From Gemmatimonadota bacterium (lineage in GTDB: Bacteria; Gemmatimonadota; Gemmatimonadetes; Gemmatimonadales; GWC2-71-9): DNA of 64,000 nt. Both the position numbers and the translations under genes were made by a program. The number at the start of each line of letters is the position of its first letter. Positions within the stretch are counted from its first letter, which is position 1. Location of the stretch: positions 248,001-312,000 of the forward strand of contig JADJAK010000006.1 of NCBI GenBank assembly GCA_016704275.1, written 5' to 3'. The notes beneath the pieces were generated by a model that had not been told where the DNA came from, made no database searches, and was given only the letters and a program-made list of their open reading frames with translations. Shown here piece by piece: positions 18,295 through 26,568 of this stretch.

Positions 18295-18893
18295 GTCAGC
18301 TCCTTGGAGTCGGACTGTTGCGGAATGGGGTGCGCCACGACGACGAGGCGATGCGGGCGTCCGCCGGGGGCGGCGGGATCGTGGTACTTCGCGACGAGCG
18401 TCGCGATCGCTTCGGTGAGCTCTCTGCTGAACGCGGCACGGTCAGACGCCGACCGGAAGACCACGTCGGTCTCGACCGCGAGCGTCGCCAAGCGCTTCCC
18501 CGCCTTTTCCGCCCGACCCACGAGGTCGGCCACTTCGCGGATGATCCGGGCGCCCAGGGCAATGAGGTAGCGCGCCGAGAGCCGATCGACTTGCCGCTCC
18601 GGGTTCACGGCAATCGGACCCAGCGCCTTCGGCGACACGACGTACGAGGCGGCCGTCGCGACGACCAGCCGCTCCGTCAGCCCGCCCCATTTCCGCTCCT
18701 CAGCCAACCGCACCAACCCGTGGGCCTCAAGCGCATGCAGGTGGTAGTTGACCTTCTGGCGACCCAAGCCGACCCGGGTGGCCAGCGTCGCCGCCGAGGC
18801 GGGGACGGCCAATTCGGAGAGCAGCCGGCTGCGGATCGGCTCAAGGGCAGACGTCGCCGCGGCCGGATCGTCTATGACTTGGAGGTCAAGCAT
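18291..18893 (-). CDS. ArsR-type winged-helix regulator
   Basis: A 200-residue regulator. The winged helix is in the first 80 residues: IRSRLLSELAVPASAATLATR, then VGLGRQKVNYHLHALEAHGLV as recognition helix and wing. The C-terminal half is helical with a dimer interface. It is the promoter-proximal gene of a three-gene operon (regulator, START protein, exported protein) with 4-base overlaps. A promoter with an inverted repeat overlapping its -35 element stands directly before the ATG, so negative autoregulation and a leaderless message are both likely. Confidence 0.87.
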   Translation of the reverse strand: MLDLQVIDDPAAATSALEPIRSRLLSELAVPASAATLATRVGLGRQKVNYHLHALEAHGLVRLAEERKWGGLTERLVVATAASYVVSPKALGPIAVNPERQVDRLSARYLIALGARIIREVADLVGRAEKAGKRLATLAVETDVVFRSASDRAAFSRELTEAIATLVAKYHDPAAPGGRPHRLVVVAHPIPQQSDSKELT

Positions 18894-18899
18894 GGAGAG

Positions 18900-18928
18900 A
18901 TTCTACCTTTGACAGATTTTCTTGTCAA
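18900..18928 (-). promoter_or_regulatory. Promoter and overlapping operator for the ArsR-START operon, leaderless type
   Basis: On the minus strand TTGACA (18928-18923), a 17-base spacer and TAGAAT (18905-18900) form a near-consensus sigma-70 promoter. The A of the ATG is at 18893, seven bases past the -10 element, where transcription would start, so the mRNA should have no 5' leader. The arms TTGACA / TGTCAA (18909-18928, 8-base spacer) form an inverted repeat covering the -35 element and spacer, a natural operator for the regulator encoded next. Confidence 0.75.
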
Positions 18929-18971
18929 GGGGGGCGCAAGCCACCTGCCGCCGTCCTTCCGGTCGATGGGC

Positions 18972-20324
18972 CTAGCGCCGCCCGATCAGGAACCACTTCT
19001 CCTGACGCGGCCGGAAGAAGTGCCAGCCCTCATCGTCGAGCCAGGCATCGTCTTCGAACATCACGAAGAGTTGCTCCCCATTCCACTCCGGGATCGCGGT
19101 CTTGGTATTGAGCTCGATCGAGATGTAGGAGCCTTTCCGGAGTCGCTTGCCATCGGCGCCCGGACGCGCCCCCGATCGGAAGTCGATGCTCGCGCCGAGG
19201 CCGTGGCCCTGCAGCCCGATCGGATGCGAATAGATCATCGCCTCGATCCCGCGCTCCTTCATCTCCTGCATGGTGGCCCGATACACCTCGCCGGCGGAAC
19301 GGTCGGGACGCGAGTGGCGTTGCATGAGAGCATCCTGCAGGATGTTCGTGTTCCGCATCGCGGCCTTGAGCCCCGCCGGGGCGTCGGTCTCGCCCGGCTT
19401 CAGGACGTAGGCCATCTTCTGCCAGTCGGTGTCGAAGCCCATGTAGGTGATCCCGAAATCGATGTGCACCACATCACCGGGGAGAATCACCGTCTTCTCC
19501 GGCGCCACGGCGAGGAAGCCGCGCGAGAGTGGCAATCCGCCGCCCTGCCGCTGGACACGCAGGTCCGGCTGGAACCAGGTCCGCACGCCGTGCGCGCCCA
19601 GCGCGTCGTACAGCCAGTTGCGCACGTCGCCGACCGTGGTGACACCGGGCGTGATCACCTCGTTGGAGAGGGCGCGCTCGACGATCCGCGCCGTCACCGC
19701 CACCGCCGCAGTGTAGTGCGGCTTCTCCTGCTCAAGACGCGTGTCGAGGAGCTCCTCGATCAACGGCGCGGCACTGACGAAGCGGGGCACGGTGCTGTCG
19801 CCGAGCACGCCGACGAGCCAGGTGTAGGCGTCGTGGGTGAGGGCGCGAGCCTGCCCGCGTGATCCGCCGATCTCCAGGCCGATGGTGGCGGGGGCGTGCT
19901 CGGCATAGAGCTCACGCAGGACGACCGCCGCAGGCCGGGGTTCGGACGTGCTCTCGAACCAGCGCGTCAGGTTGTCCTCGGAATAGCCGGTGAGCGCCAC
20001 GCGCCGAAGCCCCTTTGCTCCGGCGTCCACGAAGACGAAGACGTCGCGGTTGCCGGTGTAGGGGCGCGGCGGGGCAATCGCATGCACCACCGGGTTGTCG
20101 TGGAACTCCTCGTTCACCACGATCCACATCCCGATGCCATGCCGGCGCATCATCGGCAGCAGCATCGCGTGCCGGGCATCGAGCCACGACTCGCGGACGC
20201 GAATCTGTTGCGACCAGGGAAGCAGCCCGGTGGGTCCTGCCGGCGCCTGGGCGGCGGGCGCCACGAGCGGGAACAGCGCAAGCAGCGCAGCGAGGCCGAT
20301 GGGAGCGCGCAGCAGCTTTCGCAT
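18972..20324 (-). CDS. Exported M24 family (Xaa-Pro aminopeptidase-like) metallopeptidase
   Basis: 450 residues, with an export signal (LRAPIGLAALLALFPLVAPA). The pita-bread M24 catalytic domain has its metal ligands in order: Asp in VVHIDFGITY and Asp in MGFDTDWQ, His in HPIGLQGHGLGA, Glu in SYISIELNT, and a last Glu near WNGEQLFVMFED. The N-terminal domain follows creatinase-type proteins. The protein would act in the periplasm on peptides. It stands alone, divergent from the glycan locus, with 239 bases between the two start sites. Confidence 0.88.
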   Translation of the reverse strand: MRKLLRAPIGLAALLALFPLVAPAAQAPAGPTGLLPWSQQIRVRESWLDARHAMLLPMMRRHGIGMWIVVNEEFHDNPVVHAIAPPRPYTGNRDVFVFVDAGAKGLRRVALTGYSEDNLTRWFESTSEPRPAAVVLRELYAEHAPATIGLEIGGSRGQARALTHDAYTWLVGVLGDSTVPRFVSAAPLIEELLDTRLEQEKPHYTAAVAVTARIVERALSNEVITPGVTTVGDVRNWLYDALGAHGVRTWFQPDLRVQRQGGGLPLSRGFLAVAPEKTVILPGDVVHIDFGITYMGFDTDWQKMAYVLKPGETDAPAGLKAAMRNTNILQDALMQRHSRPDRSAGEVYRATMQEMKERGIEAMIYSHPIGLQGHGLGASIDFRSGARPGADGKRLRKGSYISIELNTKTAIPEWNGEQLFVMFEDDAWLDDEGWHFFRPRQEKWFLIGRR

Positions 20325-20563
20325 GGGACTCCTGAGAGGTGAGGGGTCCGGACCTGCCTCGTCCGGCGCTGCGATCGCGGTGGCCTGTCTGGCGCCCCGC
20401 GACCACGCCCGCTAACATAAAGAATGCCAACACATTACCACGATGCCGAGCCCGGCGCACGCGCTGGCCGTCGGCATGGTGGCGCTGCATCCCTGTGGCG
20501 ACCGAGGGCATGATTCCTGCTGTCCCAGCGAGGAACATCCACACCAACCCCATAGGGCCTTCC

Positions 20564-21563
20564 ATGGTGCACAAGCTCGGAGTCATTGGCGCCGGCGTGA
20601 TCGGACGATTGCGTGCACGGACGGTGCACGAGGACCCCCGGACCACGCTCACCGCCGTCTTCGACCCCGATCCGGCCGTCGCCGCCGCCTCCGCCGTGGG
20701 CGGCGCGGTCCCCGTGACCACCCTCGAGGCCTTCTTCGAGCAACCGCTCGATGGGGTGATCATCTCCTCCCCGGTGCATCTGCACGAGGCCGCCTGCGTC
20801 GAGGCCTTCAGCCGCGGGCTGCACGTGCTCTGCGAAAAGCCGATGTCCAATACCGTGGACGGATGCCAGCGCATGGTGGCGGCGGCCGTGGCCGCGGACC
20901 GCGTGCTGGCGGTGGGCTTCCATCAGCGATTCCTCCCCTGATGCAGTACCCGGCACAGGCCGCCGGCACCCTGGGGAGATCGACCCCACTCTTGGGGGCG
21001 ACGGTCGGCCACTTCCGCGCCAGTGGCAGTACCGCATGCCGGATCGGGCGGCGGCGACGATGGACATCGGCATCACATGGCTCTCTTCCGGCAAAGGTCG
21101 GCCGGGGCGGGTCTGGCAGCTGCCCGGCTCGGAAGACAACGCGATGGCCATCTTCCACAATCAGGCGGGCACTCCGGCGAGCTATCACGCGACCTGGAAC
21201 GAATGGGCCGGCTTCCGCGTTGCCGTGGAAGTCTATGGTCGCCTGGGGATGGTGCGCGGCTCCTACGGACCGATGCGCAACACCCTCATCACCCACGAGC
21301 GCCCCGGCGCGCCGCGACACACCGTCCGCAAGTTCTACCCCGATGTCATCCTTCGCGAGAAGTTGAAATCGTGGACCGTCACGACCCAGATGTCCTTTGC
21401 CGATGAGCTGAACGACTTCATCGCCCGCATGGAAGGGGGCGTTGGCGGCGATCTCGCGGATGGGCATGACGGTCTCCGTTCGATCGAGGTCGCCTACGCG
21501 CTGCGCCAGAGTTCGGAGAGCCGCCAGGTGGTGCAGCTCCCGCCGCTCGGCAGGATGCGTTGA
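20564..21563 (+). pseudogene. Gfo/Idh/MocA family sugar oxidoreductase, broken by at least two frameshifts
   Basis: Reading from ATG 20564 gives the family's NAD-binding domain: KLGVIGAGVIGRLRA, GVIISSPVHLHEA, LHVLCEKPMSN and AVGFHQRFLP, where the EKP lysine motif is the signature. A TGA at 20939-20941 ends this frame; the next frame continues briefly (LMQYPAQAAGTL) and a third frame from about 21036 gives the C-terminal domain (ATMDIGITW, EDNAMAIFHNQAG, FADELNDFIARMEGG). The family oxidises or epimerises sugars. It is the first gene of the plus-strand glycan operon and the start of GT2 overlaps its end. Whether it is a true pseudogene or a sequencing artefact is open. Confidence 0.8.
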
Positions 21564-21586
21564 CCGAGCCGCTCCACCCCTCCGCC

Positions 21587-22510
21587 ATGGCACCACCTCG
21601 AACTGCGCCCGAACTCAGCGTGGTGGTCACCGTGGTGGAAGGCGGGGACGCCGTGCCGCGGTTCTTGACCGCGCTCTGCCAGCAGCAGCACGCGCCCTCG
21701 ATGGAGATCCTCGTCCCGATCGACGACAGCGTGCGCGATCTGCTCGCCCTCGCGCCCGCGTTCCCGACCGTGCGATTCCTCGATCTGGGGCAGGTGTCCA
21801 CCACGCGCCCGATCACGAGCCCCGGCGGCCAGCACGAGCTGTACGATCGACGTCGTGCCGCGGCGCTCGCCATCGCGACTGGCGACATCGTCGCCATCCT
21901 CGAGGACCGCGGCGTGCCCCGCCCGGACTGGGCGCGCACCGTGGTCCAGCTGCATGCGCAGCCGTGGGCCGTCATTGGTGGGGCGATCGAGCCCGCCCCT
22001 AGCGGACTGATCGAGTGGGCGCTCTATGTCTGCGACTTCTCCCGCTACGCGCTGCCGCTGGCTGCCGGACCCGCCGCGTGGGTGAGCGACGTGAATGTGA
22101 CCTACAAGCGGCATGCGCTGGAATCGACCCGCGCGCTCTGGATCGATCGATTTCACGAGCCGGCGGTGCACTGGCAGCTGGTGCGGCAGGGCGAAGTGCT
22201 CTTCCTCACGCCGGAGCTGGTCGTCGATCACTACCGGACACCGAAGCCGATGCTCGTCTCGCTCGCCGAACGATTCCACTGGGGTCGACTCTTCGGCTAC
22301 ATCCGGGCCGGCGAGCTGAGCGTCGGCAAGCGACTGCTGCTGGGATGCTCGTGGCCACTGGTGCCGCTGGTGGTGCTGAGCCGGCACGCCCGGGTCCACG
22401 CCCGCCGCGGGGATGCCGGGCGATTTGTGGCCGCGACGCCCGCCATCCTCGGCTTCCTCGTCGCCTGGGCATTGGGCGAGGCGATCGGCACCGTCACCGG
22501 TCGACCGTAG
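21587..22510 (+). CDS. Family 2 glycosyltransferase with C-terminal membrane segments
   Basis: About 307 residues from ATG 21587; a TTG at 21560 overlapping the upstream stop (TTGA) is an alternative start. The GT2 N-terminus is visible (LSVVVTVVEGGDAVPRFL, then MEILVPIDDSV) with the acidic loop ILEDRGVPRPDWA and the later VNVTYKRHALE and HWQLVRQGEVLFLTPE. C-terminal hydrophobic segments (LLLGCSWPLVPLVVLS, ILGFLVAWALGEAIG) attach it to the inner membrane. It has the same layout as the second GT2 at 24657, so the two are probably paralogues adding successive sugars. Confidence 0.85.
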   Translation: MAPPRTAPELSVVVTVVEGGDAVPRFLTALCQQQHAPSMEILVPIDDSVRDLLALAPAFPTVRFLDLGQVSTTRPITSPGGQHELYDRRRAAALAIATGDIVAILEDRGVPRPDWARTVVQLHAQPWAVIGGAIEPAPSGLIEWALYVCDFSRYALPLAAGPAAWVSDVNVTYKRHALESTRALWIDRFHEPAVHWQLVRQGEVLFLTPELVVDHYRTPKPMLVSLAERFHWGRLFGYIRAGELSVGKRLLLGCSWPLVPLVVLSRHARVHARRGDAGRFVAATPAILGFLVAWALGEAIGTVTGRP

Positions 22511-22513
22511 CCC

Positions 22514-23944
22514 GTGATGCCCCACCCGCCACCAGCTCGCGTCCGCCACGACACCGCTGTCGGCCGCAGCTTCCTCAAGCTCGGCGTTGGTGAGGCCGCC
22601 GCTCGGATCATCGCCTTTGGCGCCACCGTCTATCTGGCACGCACCCTCGGCGCGTCGGTGTACGGCGTCATCGTCCTCGCCACGGCGGTGATGCTGTACC
22701 TCACCTTCCTCACCGACTGTGGCGTGGATGCACTGGGTGTGCGCGAGGTCGCCGCCGCACCAGAAGCGCTCCCCACGCTGTTGCCGAGCACGTTGGGGGC
22801 GCGACTGATGGTCGGCACCGCCCTCATGGTGCTCACGGTCGCCGTGGGTGCCCTGCTGCCGCAGCCTGACGGGGCGATCATCGCGGCCTACGCCTTCACG
22901 CTGCCGATCTATGCGCTCGGGACACGCTGGGTGCACCTCGGGTTGGAGCAGTCCGGTCGGGCATCGATCGGGCGGCTGCTCAGCGAGTGTGTCACCGTGG
23001 TGCTGGTGCTGGCGCTGGTGCGCGGCCCCGACGACCTCGGTCGGGTGCCGATGGCGCAGGTCGTCGGCGAGGGCCTGGGCGCGATCATCCTGCTTCGCCT
23101 GCTGCCGGCGCCGCTTCGCGCGCTCCGCGTCGTGCTGGAGCCGGCGCGAATCCGGACGCTGCTGCAGCAATCGTGGCCACTGATCGCGCATGCGCTCCTG
23201 GGGCTCGCGATCTTCAACAGCGACTTCATCTTCTTGCGGATCTTCCGCGACTCCGCCGCGGTCGGCATTTACGCGGCCGCCTATGCCCTGATCAGTTTCT
23301 TCCTCAACCTCGGCGCCACGTACACCATGACGCTCCTCCCGGTCATGACGCGCGTGCGGGACGATCGACCGGCGGTCACGGCCCTCTACGACGGCTCGTT
23401 GGCGCAGGTCCTCGCGGGGGCGATCCCGGTGGCCGTCGGCGGCGCACTGGTCGCGCCACGACTGATCGTGCTGGTGTTCGGCGCGGACTATCTGGCCGCC
23501 ACCTTGCCACTGCAGATCCTGCTCTGGTCGATCCCGGTGGCCCTGATTCGCAACGTCTCCCAGAGCGCCCTCATCGCGTATCAACGGCAGGACCAGTTGA
23601 TGCTCACCGCCGCCTGGGCCGCGGGCATCAACGTGGCGCTGAACGTCGCGTTGATCCCCGGGTGGGGTCTCGCCGGCGCCGCGGTGGCCACGCTCGCGAC
23701 CGAGGTGCTCCGGACCGCCCTCGCTGCGAGATACACGCACCGGCTCGGGTTGCCGATGTCCTCGCCGTGGCGGTTTCGCCGGGTGATCGTGGCGTCGGCG
23801 GCGATGGCTGCCGTGGTCTGGTGGCTTGGGCAGCAGCCCCTCGGACTCGTCGTGGCCGGCGGCGCCCTCGCGTACCTGCTGGCACTCACGGCGGCCGGTG
23901 GCATCACGCTCCGTCGGGGCGCCTTGCCGGAACTCACGCCATGA
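22514..23944 (+). CDS. Oligosaccharide flippase family protein (Wzx/RfbX-like, MATE-related)
   Basis: A 476-residue membrane protein with about 14 hydrophobic helices, the size of Wzx-type lipid-linked oligosaccharide flippases. Recognisable segments are LKLGVGEAAARIIAFGATVY and ARTLGASVYGVIVLATAV at the N-terminus and LQILLWSIPVALIRNVSQS in the C-terminal half, both typical. Start is GTG 22514 or ATG 22517, 3-6 bases after the preceding stop. Its stop overlaps the HAD gene. It would move a polyprenyl-linked glycan from the cytoplasmic to the periplasmic face. Confidence 0.9.
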   Translation: MMPHPPPARVRHDTAVGRSFLKLGVGEAAARIIAFGATVYLARTLGASVYGVIVLATAVMLYLTFLTDCGVDALGVREVAAAPEALPTLLPSTLGARLMVGTALMVLTVAVGALLPQPDGAIIAAYAFTLPIYALGTRWVHLGLEQSGRASIGRLLSECVTVVLVLALVRGPDDLGRVPMAQVVGEGLGAIILLRLLPAPLRALRVVLEPARIRTLLQQSWPLIAHALLGLAIFNSDFIFLRIFRDSAAVGIYAAAYALISFFLNLGATYTMTLLPVMTRVRDDRPAVTALYDGSLAQVLAGAIPVAVGGALVAPRLIVLVFGADYLAATLPLQILLWSIPVALIRNVSQSALIAYQRQDQLMLTAAWAAGINVALNVALIPGWGLAGAAVATLATEVLRTALAARYTHRLGLPMSSPWRFRRVIVASAAMAAVVWWLGQQPLGLVVAGGALAYLLALTAAGGITLRRGALPELTP

Positions 23945-24657
23945 ACCCGATGGCCTCGAGGCAATCGCCGATCGGCACCATCATGCAGGTACTGCCGAAG
24001 ATCGGGTCGGTGCTCCGCAACCTCGAGCCGACATGGCATCTGCCCTCCCTCGACCTGCTCGACGCCGAGTTCGTGGCGCACCACCGGATCAAGGCGCTCA
24101 TCTGGGATGTCGACGGCACCATCACCAATTTCCATGACACGACGGTGGCCGACGAGGCCCGCGCCTTTCGCACGCTGTCGTCGATCCCCGACCTGCAGCA
24201 CGCTATCCTTTCCAACGCCGGCGAGGATCGCTTTCGGGAACTGGGCACGATCTTTCCCGCGGTGCCCGTCCTGAAGGGATATTGGTGGGAGGATGCGGTG
24301 GCGCTGCGGCAGATCCTGCGCGGTGAGGATTCCTGGTCGGCCGAGCAGGTGGCCGAACGCGCCGCGGCCGGCGCGATGCCGCTCCGGAAGCCGCACGGTG
24401 AGCTGGTGCTTGCCGTGACACGCCATCTGGGGCTCGTACCACACGACGTGGTGATGGTCGGCGACCAGTACTTCACTGACATTGCCGGTGCCAATCTCGC
24501 AGGCGTCCGGAGCATCAAGCTCTCGGCGATCGGCCCGGAGTCGCTGCCTCGCAGTATCAGGATGGGCCAGATGGTGGAACGACTGGTCTACCGTCTGCTC
24601 CACGGCGCCCCCGTGTGGGAGCGCCCACGTGATCGTACCATTGCCCGGGAGGGCTGA
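23941..24657 (+). CDS. HAD family phosphatase (class IIIA-like)
   Basis: 238 residues. HAD motif I is LIWDVDGTITNFHDT (nucleophile and acid Asp), motif II the Ser in HAILSNAGED, motif III the Lys in PLRKPHGEL, and motif IV VMVGDQYFTDIAGAN. No large cap is evident between motifs I and II, as in small phosphatases such as YqeG/GmhB. ATG 23941 overlaps the flippase stop; the stop overlaps the GT2 start (TGATG). Being two genes before a UbiA-type enzyme that would make polyprenyl-phospho-ribose-5-phosphate, it is a candidate for removing that phosphate. This is inference from position. Confidence 0.85.
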   Translation: MNPMASRQSPIGTIMQVLPKIGSVLRNLEPTWHLPSLDLLDAEFVAHHRIKALIWDVDGTITNFHDTTVADEARAFRTLSSIPDLQHAILSNAGEDRFRELGTIFPAVPVLKGYWWEDAVALRQILRGEDSWSAEQVAERAAAGAMPLRKPHGELVLAVTRHLGLVPHDVVMVGDQYFTDIAGANLAGVRSIKLSAIGPESLPRSIRMGQMVERLVYRLLHGAPVWERPRDRTIAREG

Positions 24658-25553
24658 TGCGCCCCGTTGAACTCACGGTCGTCATTCCCTCGGTCAACGG
24701 ACTCCACGACCTGATCGGCTGTCTCGAAGCGGTCGAGCGGATGCGCGACGGCCTCGCGCTCGAGGTGCTCGTCGTCGACCGGCTCGGACCGCTGGTCCGG
24801 GAGTTGGTGCGTTCGCGCTTCCCGGAGGTGCGCCTGCTTCCCGTGCCGGCCTCGACCACCATCCCCGAGATGCGGCATCTCGCCTTTCAGGAAGCGCGCG
24901 CCGACGCAGTCGCGGTCATCGAGGACCACGTGATCGTCCCGCCGGAGTGGGGACGAAAACTGCTGGATGGTCTGGCCGCCGGCCACGACGTGGTGGGCGG
25001 GCCGATTGCCAATGCTGCCGATCAGCGCTTGCTCGACTGGTCAACCTTCCTGTGCGAATACAGCGCCTGTCTCCCCCCGCTGCCGGAGGGCGCCGCCAAT
25101 TGGCTGCCAGGCAACAACATCGTCTATCGCCGCGCGCTGCTCGAGCGCTTTCGCGAGGTCACGGCCGAGGGGAAGTGGGAGAATCGCCTTCACGACGCGA
25201 TGCGGGCGGAGGGCATCACGCTGTATTGTGACGCCTCCCTCATCGTCGGGCACAAGAAGCACTTCGGCTTCGTCGAGTACATCTCCCAGCGCTACCTCTA
25301 TTCCCGGTCGTATGCCGGGGCGCGGGTCGCTGGCGCGCCGACGGCCCGGCGCCTGGCGATGGGGGCCGCGGCGCTCGCGCTGCCGCCGTTGTTGCTGCTG
25401 CGGATTCTCCGGGGCAATCTCGCCAAGGGCGTGCCGCGCGGATTGGTGGTCACGACGACGCCCTTTCACCTGGTCTACGTCAGTGCCTGGGCCGTGGGCG
25501 AGATTGTCGGATACTGGTTCGGACCGGGCGATTCACTGGCCAGGGTCCGGTAG
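24657..25553 (+). CDS. Family 2 glycosyltransferase (second)
   Basis: 298 residues. GT2 N-terminus VELTVVIPSVNGLHDLIGCL, then LEVLVVDRLGP, VAVIEDHVIVPPEWG (acidic metal-binding loop), the conserved LPGNNIVYRRALLERF and ITLYCDASLIVGHKKHFG. C-terminal hydrophobic helices (LALPPLLLLRILRGN, PFHLVYVSAWAVGEIVGYW) resemble those of the GT2 at 21587. The domain order and context suggest it extends a polyprenyl-linked sugar. It overlaps the HAD gene by one base. Donor and acceptor unknown. Confidence 0.88.
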   Translation: MRPVELTVVIPSVNGLHDLIGCLEAVERMRDGLALEVLVVDRLGPLVRELVRSRFPEVRLLPVPASTTIPEMRHLAFQEARADAVAVIEDHVIVPPEWGRKLLDGLAAGHDVVGGPIANAADQRLLDWSTFLCEYSACLPPLPEGAANWLPGNNIVYRRALLERFREVTAEGKWENRLHDAMRAEGITLYCDASLIVGHKKHFGFVEYISQRYLYSRSYAGARVAGAPTARRLAMGAAALALPPLLLLRILRGNLAKGVPRGLVVTTTPFHLVYVSAWAVGEIVGYWFGPGDSLARVR

Positions 25554-25589
25554 CCCGCGGTGGCACGGAACTGGCGCACGAGGGATCCC

Positions 25590-26501
25590 ATGGCGATTAC
25601 CGATCGGTCAGACGCACCCACCCCGCCGGGCCGCATGGACCCTTGGTATCGGCTCCTGCGACCGAGCCATTGGACCAAGAATCTCTTCGTCCTCGCCCCG
25701 CTGCTCTTTTCGGGGCGCGCGCGCGAGGTGGACGTGGCGATCTCGGCCGGGATGGCTTTCGTCGCCTTCTGCTTCGCGGCGAGTTCGGTCTATGCGTTCA
25801 ACGACGTGCTCGATTGTGACGCCGACCGCAACCACCCGACCAAGCGGCTCCGGCCAGTCGCCGCCGGCCTGATCACCACCAGGCAGGCAATCGCGGTGTC
25901 GGTCCTGCTCGCGGTCCTCGCATTGGCCGTGGCACTGCAGGCGCACCTGCAGACCGCAGGGTGGGTCGGCCTCTATCTGGGACTCAACCTGGTCTATTCG
26001 TTCGGGCTCAAGCGCGTGGTGCTGCTCGATGTCTTCGCCATCGCCAGCTTCTTCGTGCTCAGGCTCCTCGCCGGGGCCGCGGCGGTTGCCGTCCATCCGT
26101 CGGTCTGGTTGCTCCTCTGCGGCGGCCTGCTCGCGTTGTATCTCGGCTTTGCCAAGCGGCGGCACGAGTTGTCGGCACTCGGCGACGCCTCGGCGACGCA
26201 TCGCACCGTGCTGGCCCAGTACAGCGCGCCATTCCTCGACCAGATCTCCTCCGTCCTGCTGGCCGTGACGATTGTCTCCTACCTGATGTACTCGCTCACC
26301 TCGGACACCGCCATGCGCGTGGGGACGGAGGAGCTCAGTTACGGGATTCCCTTCGTGCTGTACGGGGTGTTTCGCTATCTCTATCTCGTCCATCAGCGCG
26401 ATCAGGGGACGCCGACCGACACGGTGCTCTCCGATCGGTGGCTGCTCGCCACGGTTGCGCTGTGGCTCGTGTACAACGCGTGGGTGCTCTACCGTCCCTG
26501 A
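25590..26501 (+). CDS. UbiA-family prenyltransferase, decaprenyl-phosphate phosphoribosyltransferase-like
   Basis: About 303 residues from ATG 25590 (GAGG six bases before it); GTG 25560 is possible. It begins YRLLRPSHWTKNLFVLAPLL, characteristic of the DPPR-synthase branch (5-phospho-ribosyl transfer to polyprenyl phosphate) rather than quinone enzymes. The first Asp-rich motif is NDVLDCDADRNHPTKRLRP, and the second is GLKRVVLLDVFAIASF. About nine helices. The mycobacterial enzyme makes the lipid-linked ribose precursor of arabinose donor; here it lies in a glycan operon with a HAD phosphatase and GT-C proteins. Substrate specificity is inferred from motif and context. Confidence 0.85.
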   Translation: MAITDRSDAPTPPGRMDPWYRLLRPSHWTKNLFVLAPLLFSGRAREVDVAISAGMAFVAFCFAASSVYAFNDVLDCDADRNHPTKRLRPVAAGLITTRQAIAVSVLLAVLALAVALQAHLQTAGWVGLYLGLNLVYSFGLKRVVLLDVFAIASFFVLRLLAGAAAVAVHPSVWLLLCGGLLALYLGFAKRRHELSALGDASATHRTVLAQYSAPFLDQISSVLLAVTIVSYLMYSLTSDTAMRVGTEELSYGIPFVLYGVFRYLYLVHQRDQGTPTDTVLSDRWLLATVALWLVYNAWVLYRP

Positions 26502-26568
26502 TGGTGTCCCCCTGATACCGTCGCAGGGTGACGGATAGACGGACTCGTTTCGCCCCTCCCGGAGACCC

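Noticed and set aside
20410..20450. Possible sigma-54-type promoter for the M24 peptidase gene (TTGGCA with a later TT)
   Set aside because: The -12 GC element is missing, so the match is too weak.
21494..23740. 748-residue open frame on the minus strand across the GT2 and flippase genes
   Set aside because: A GC-driven antisense shadow; rich in Arg, Asp and His with no domain, while the plus-strand genes carry full family motifs.
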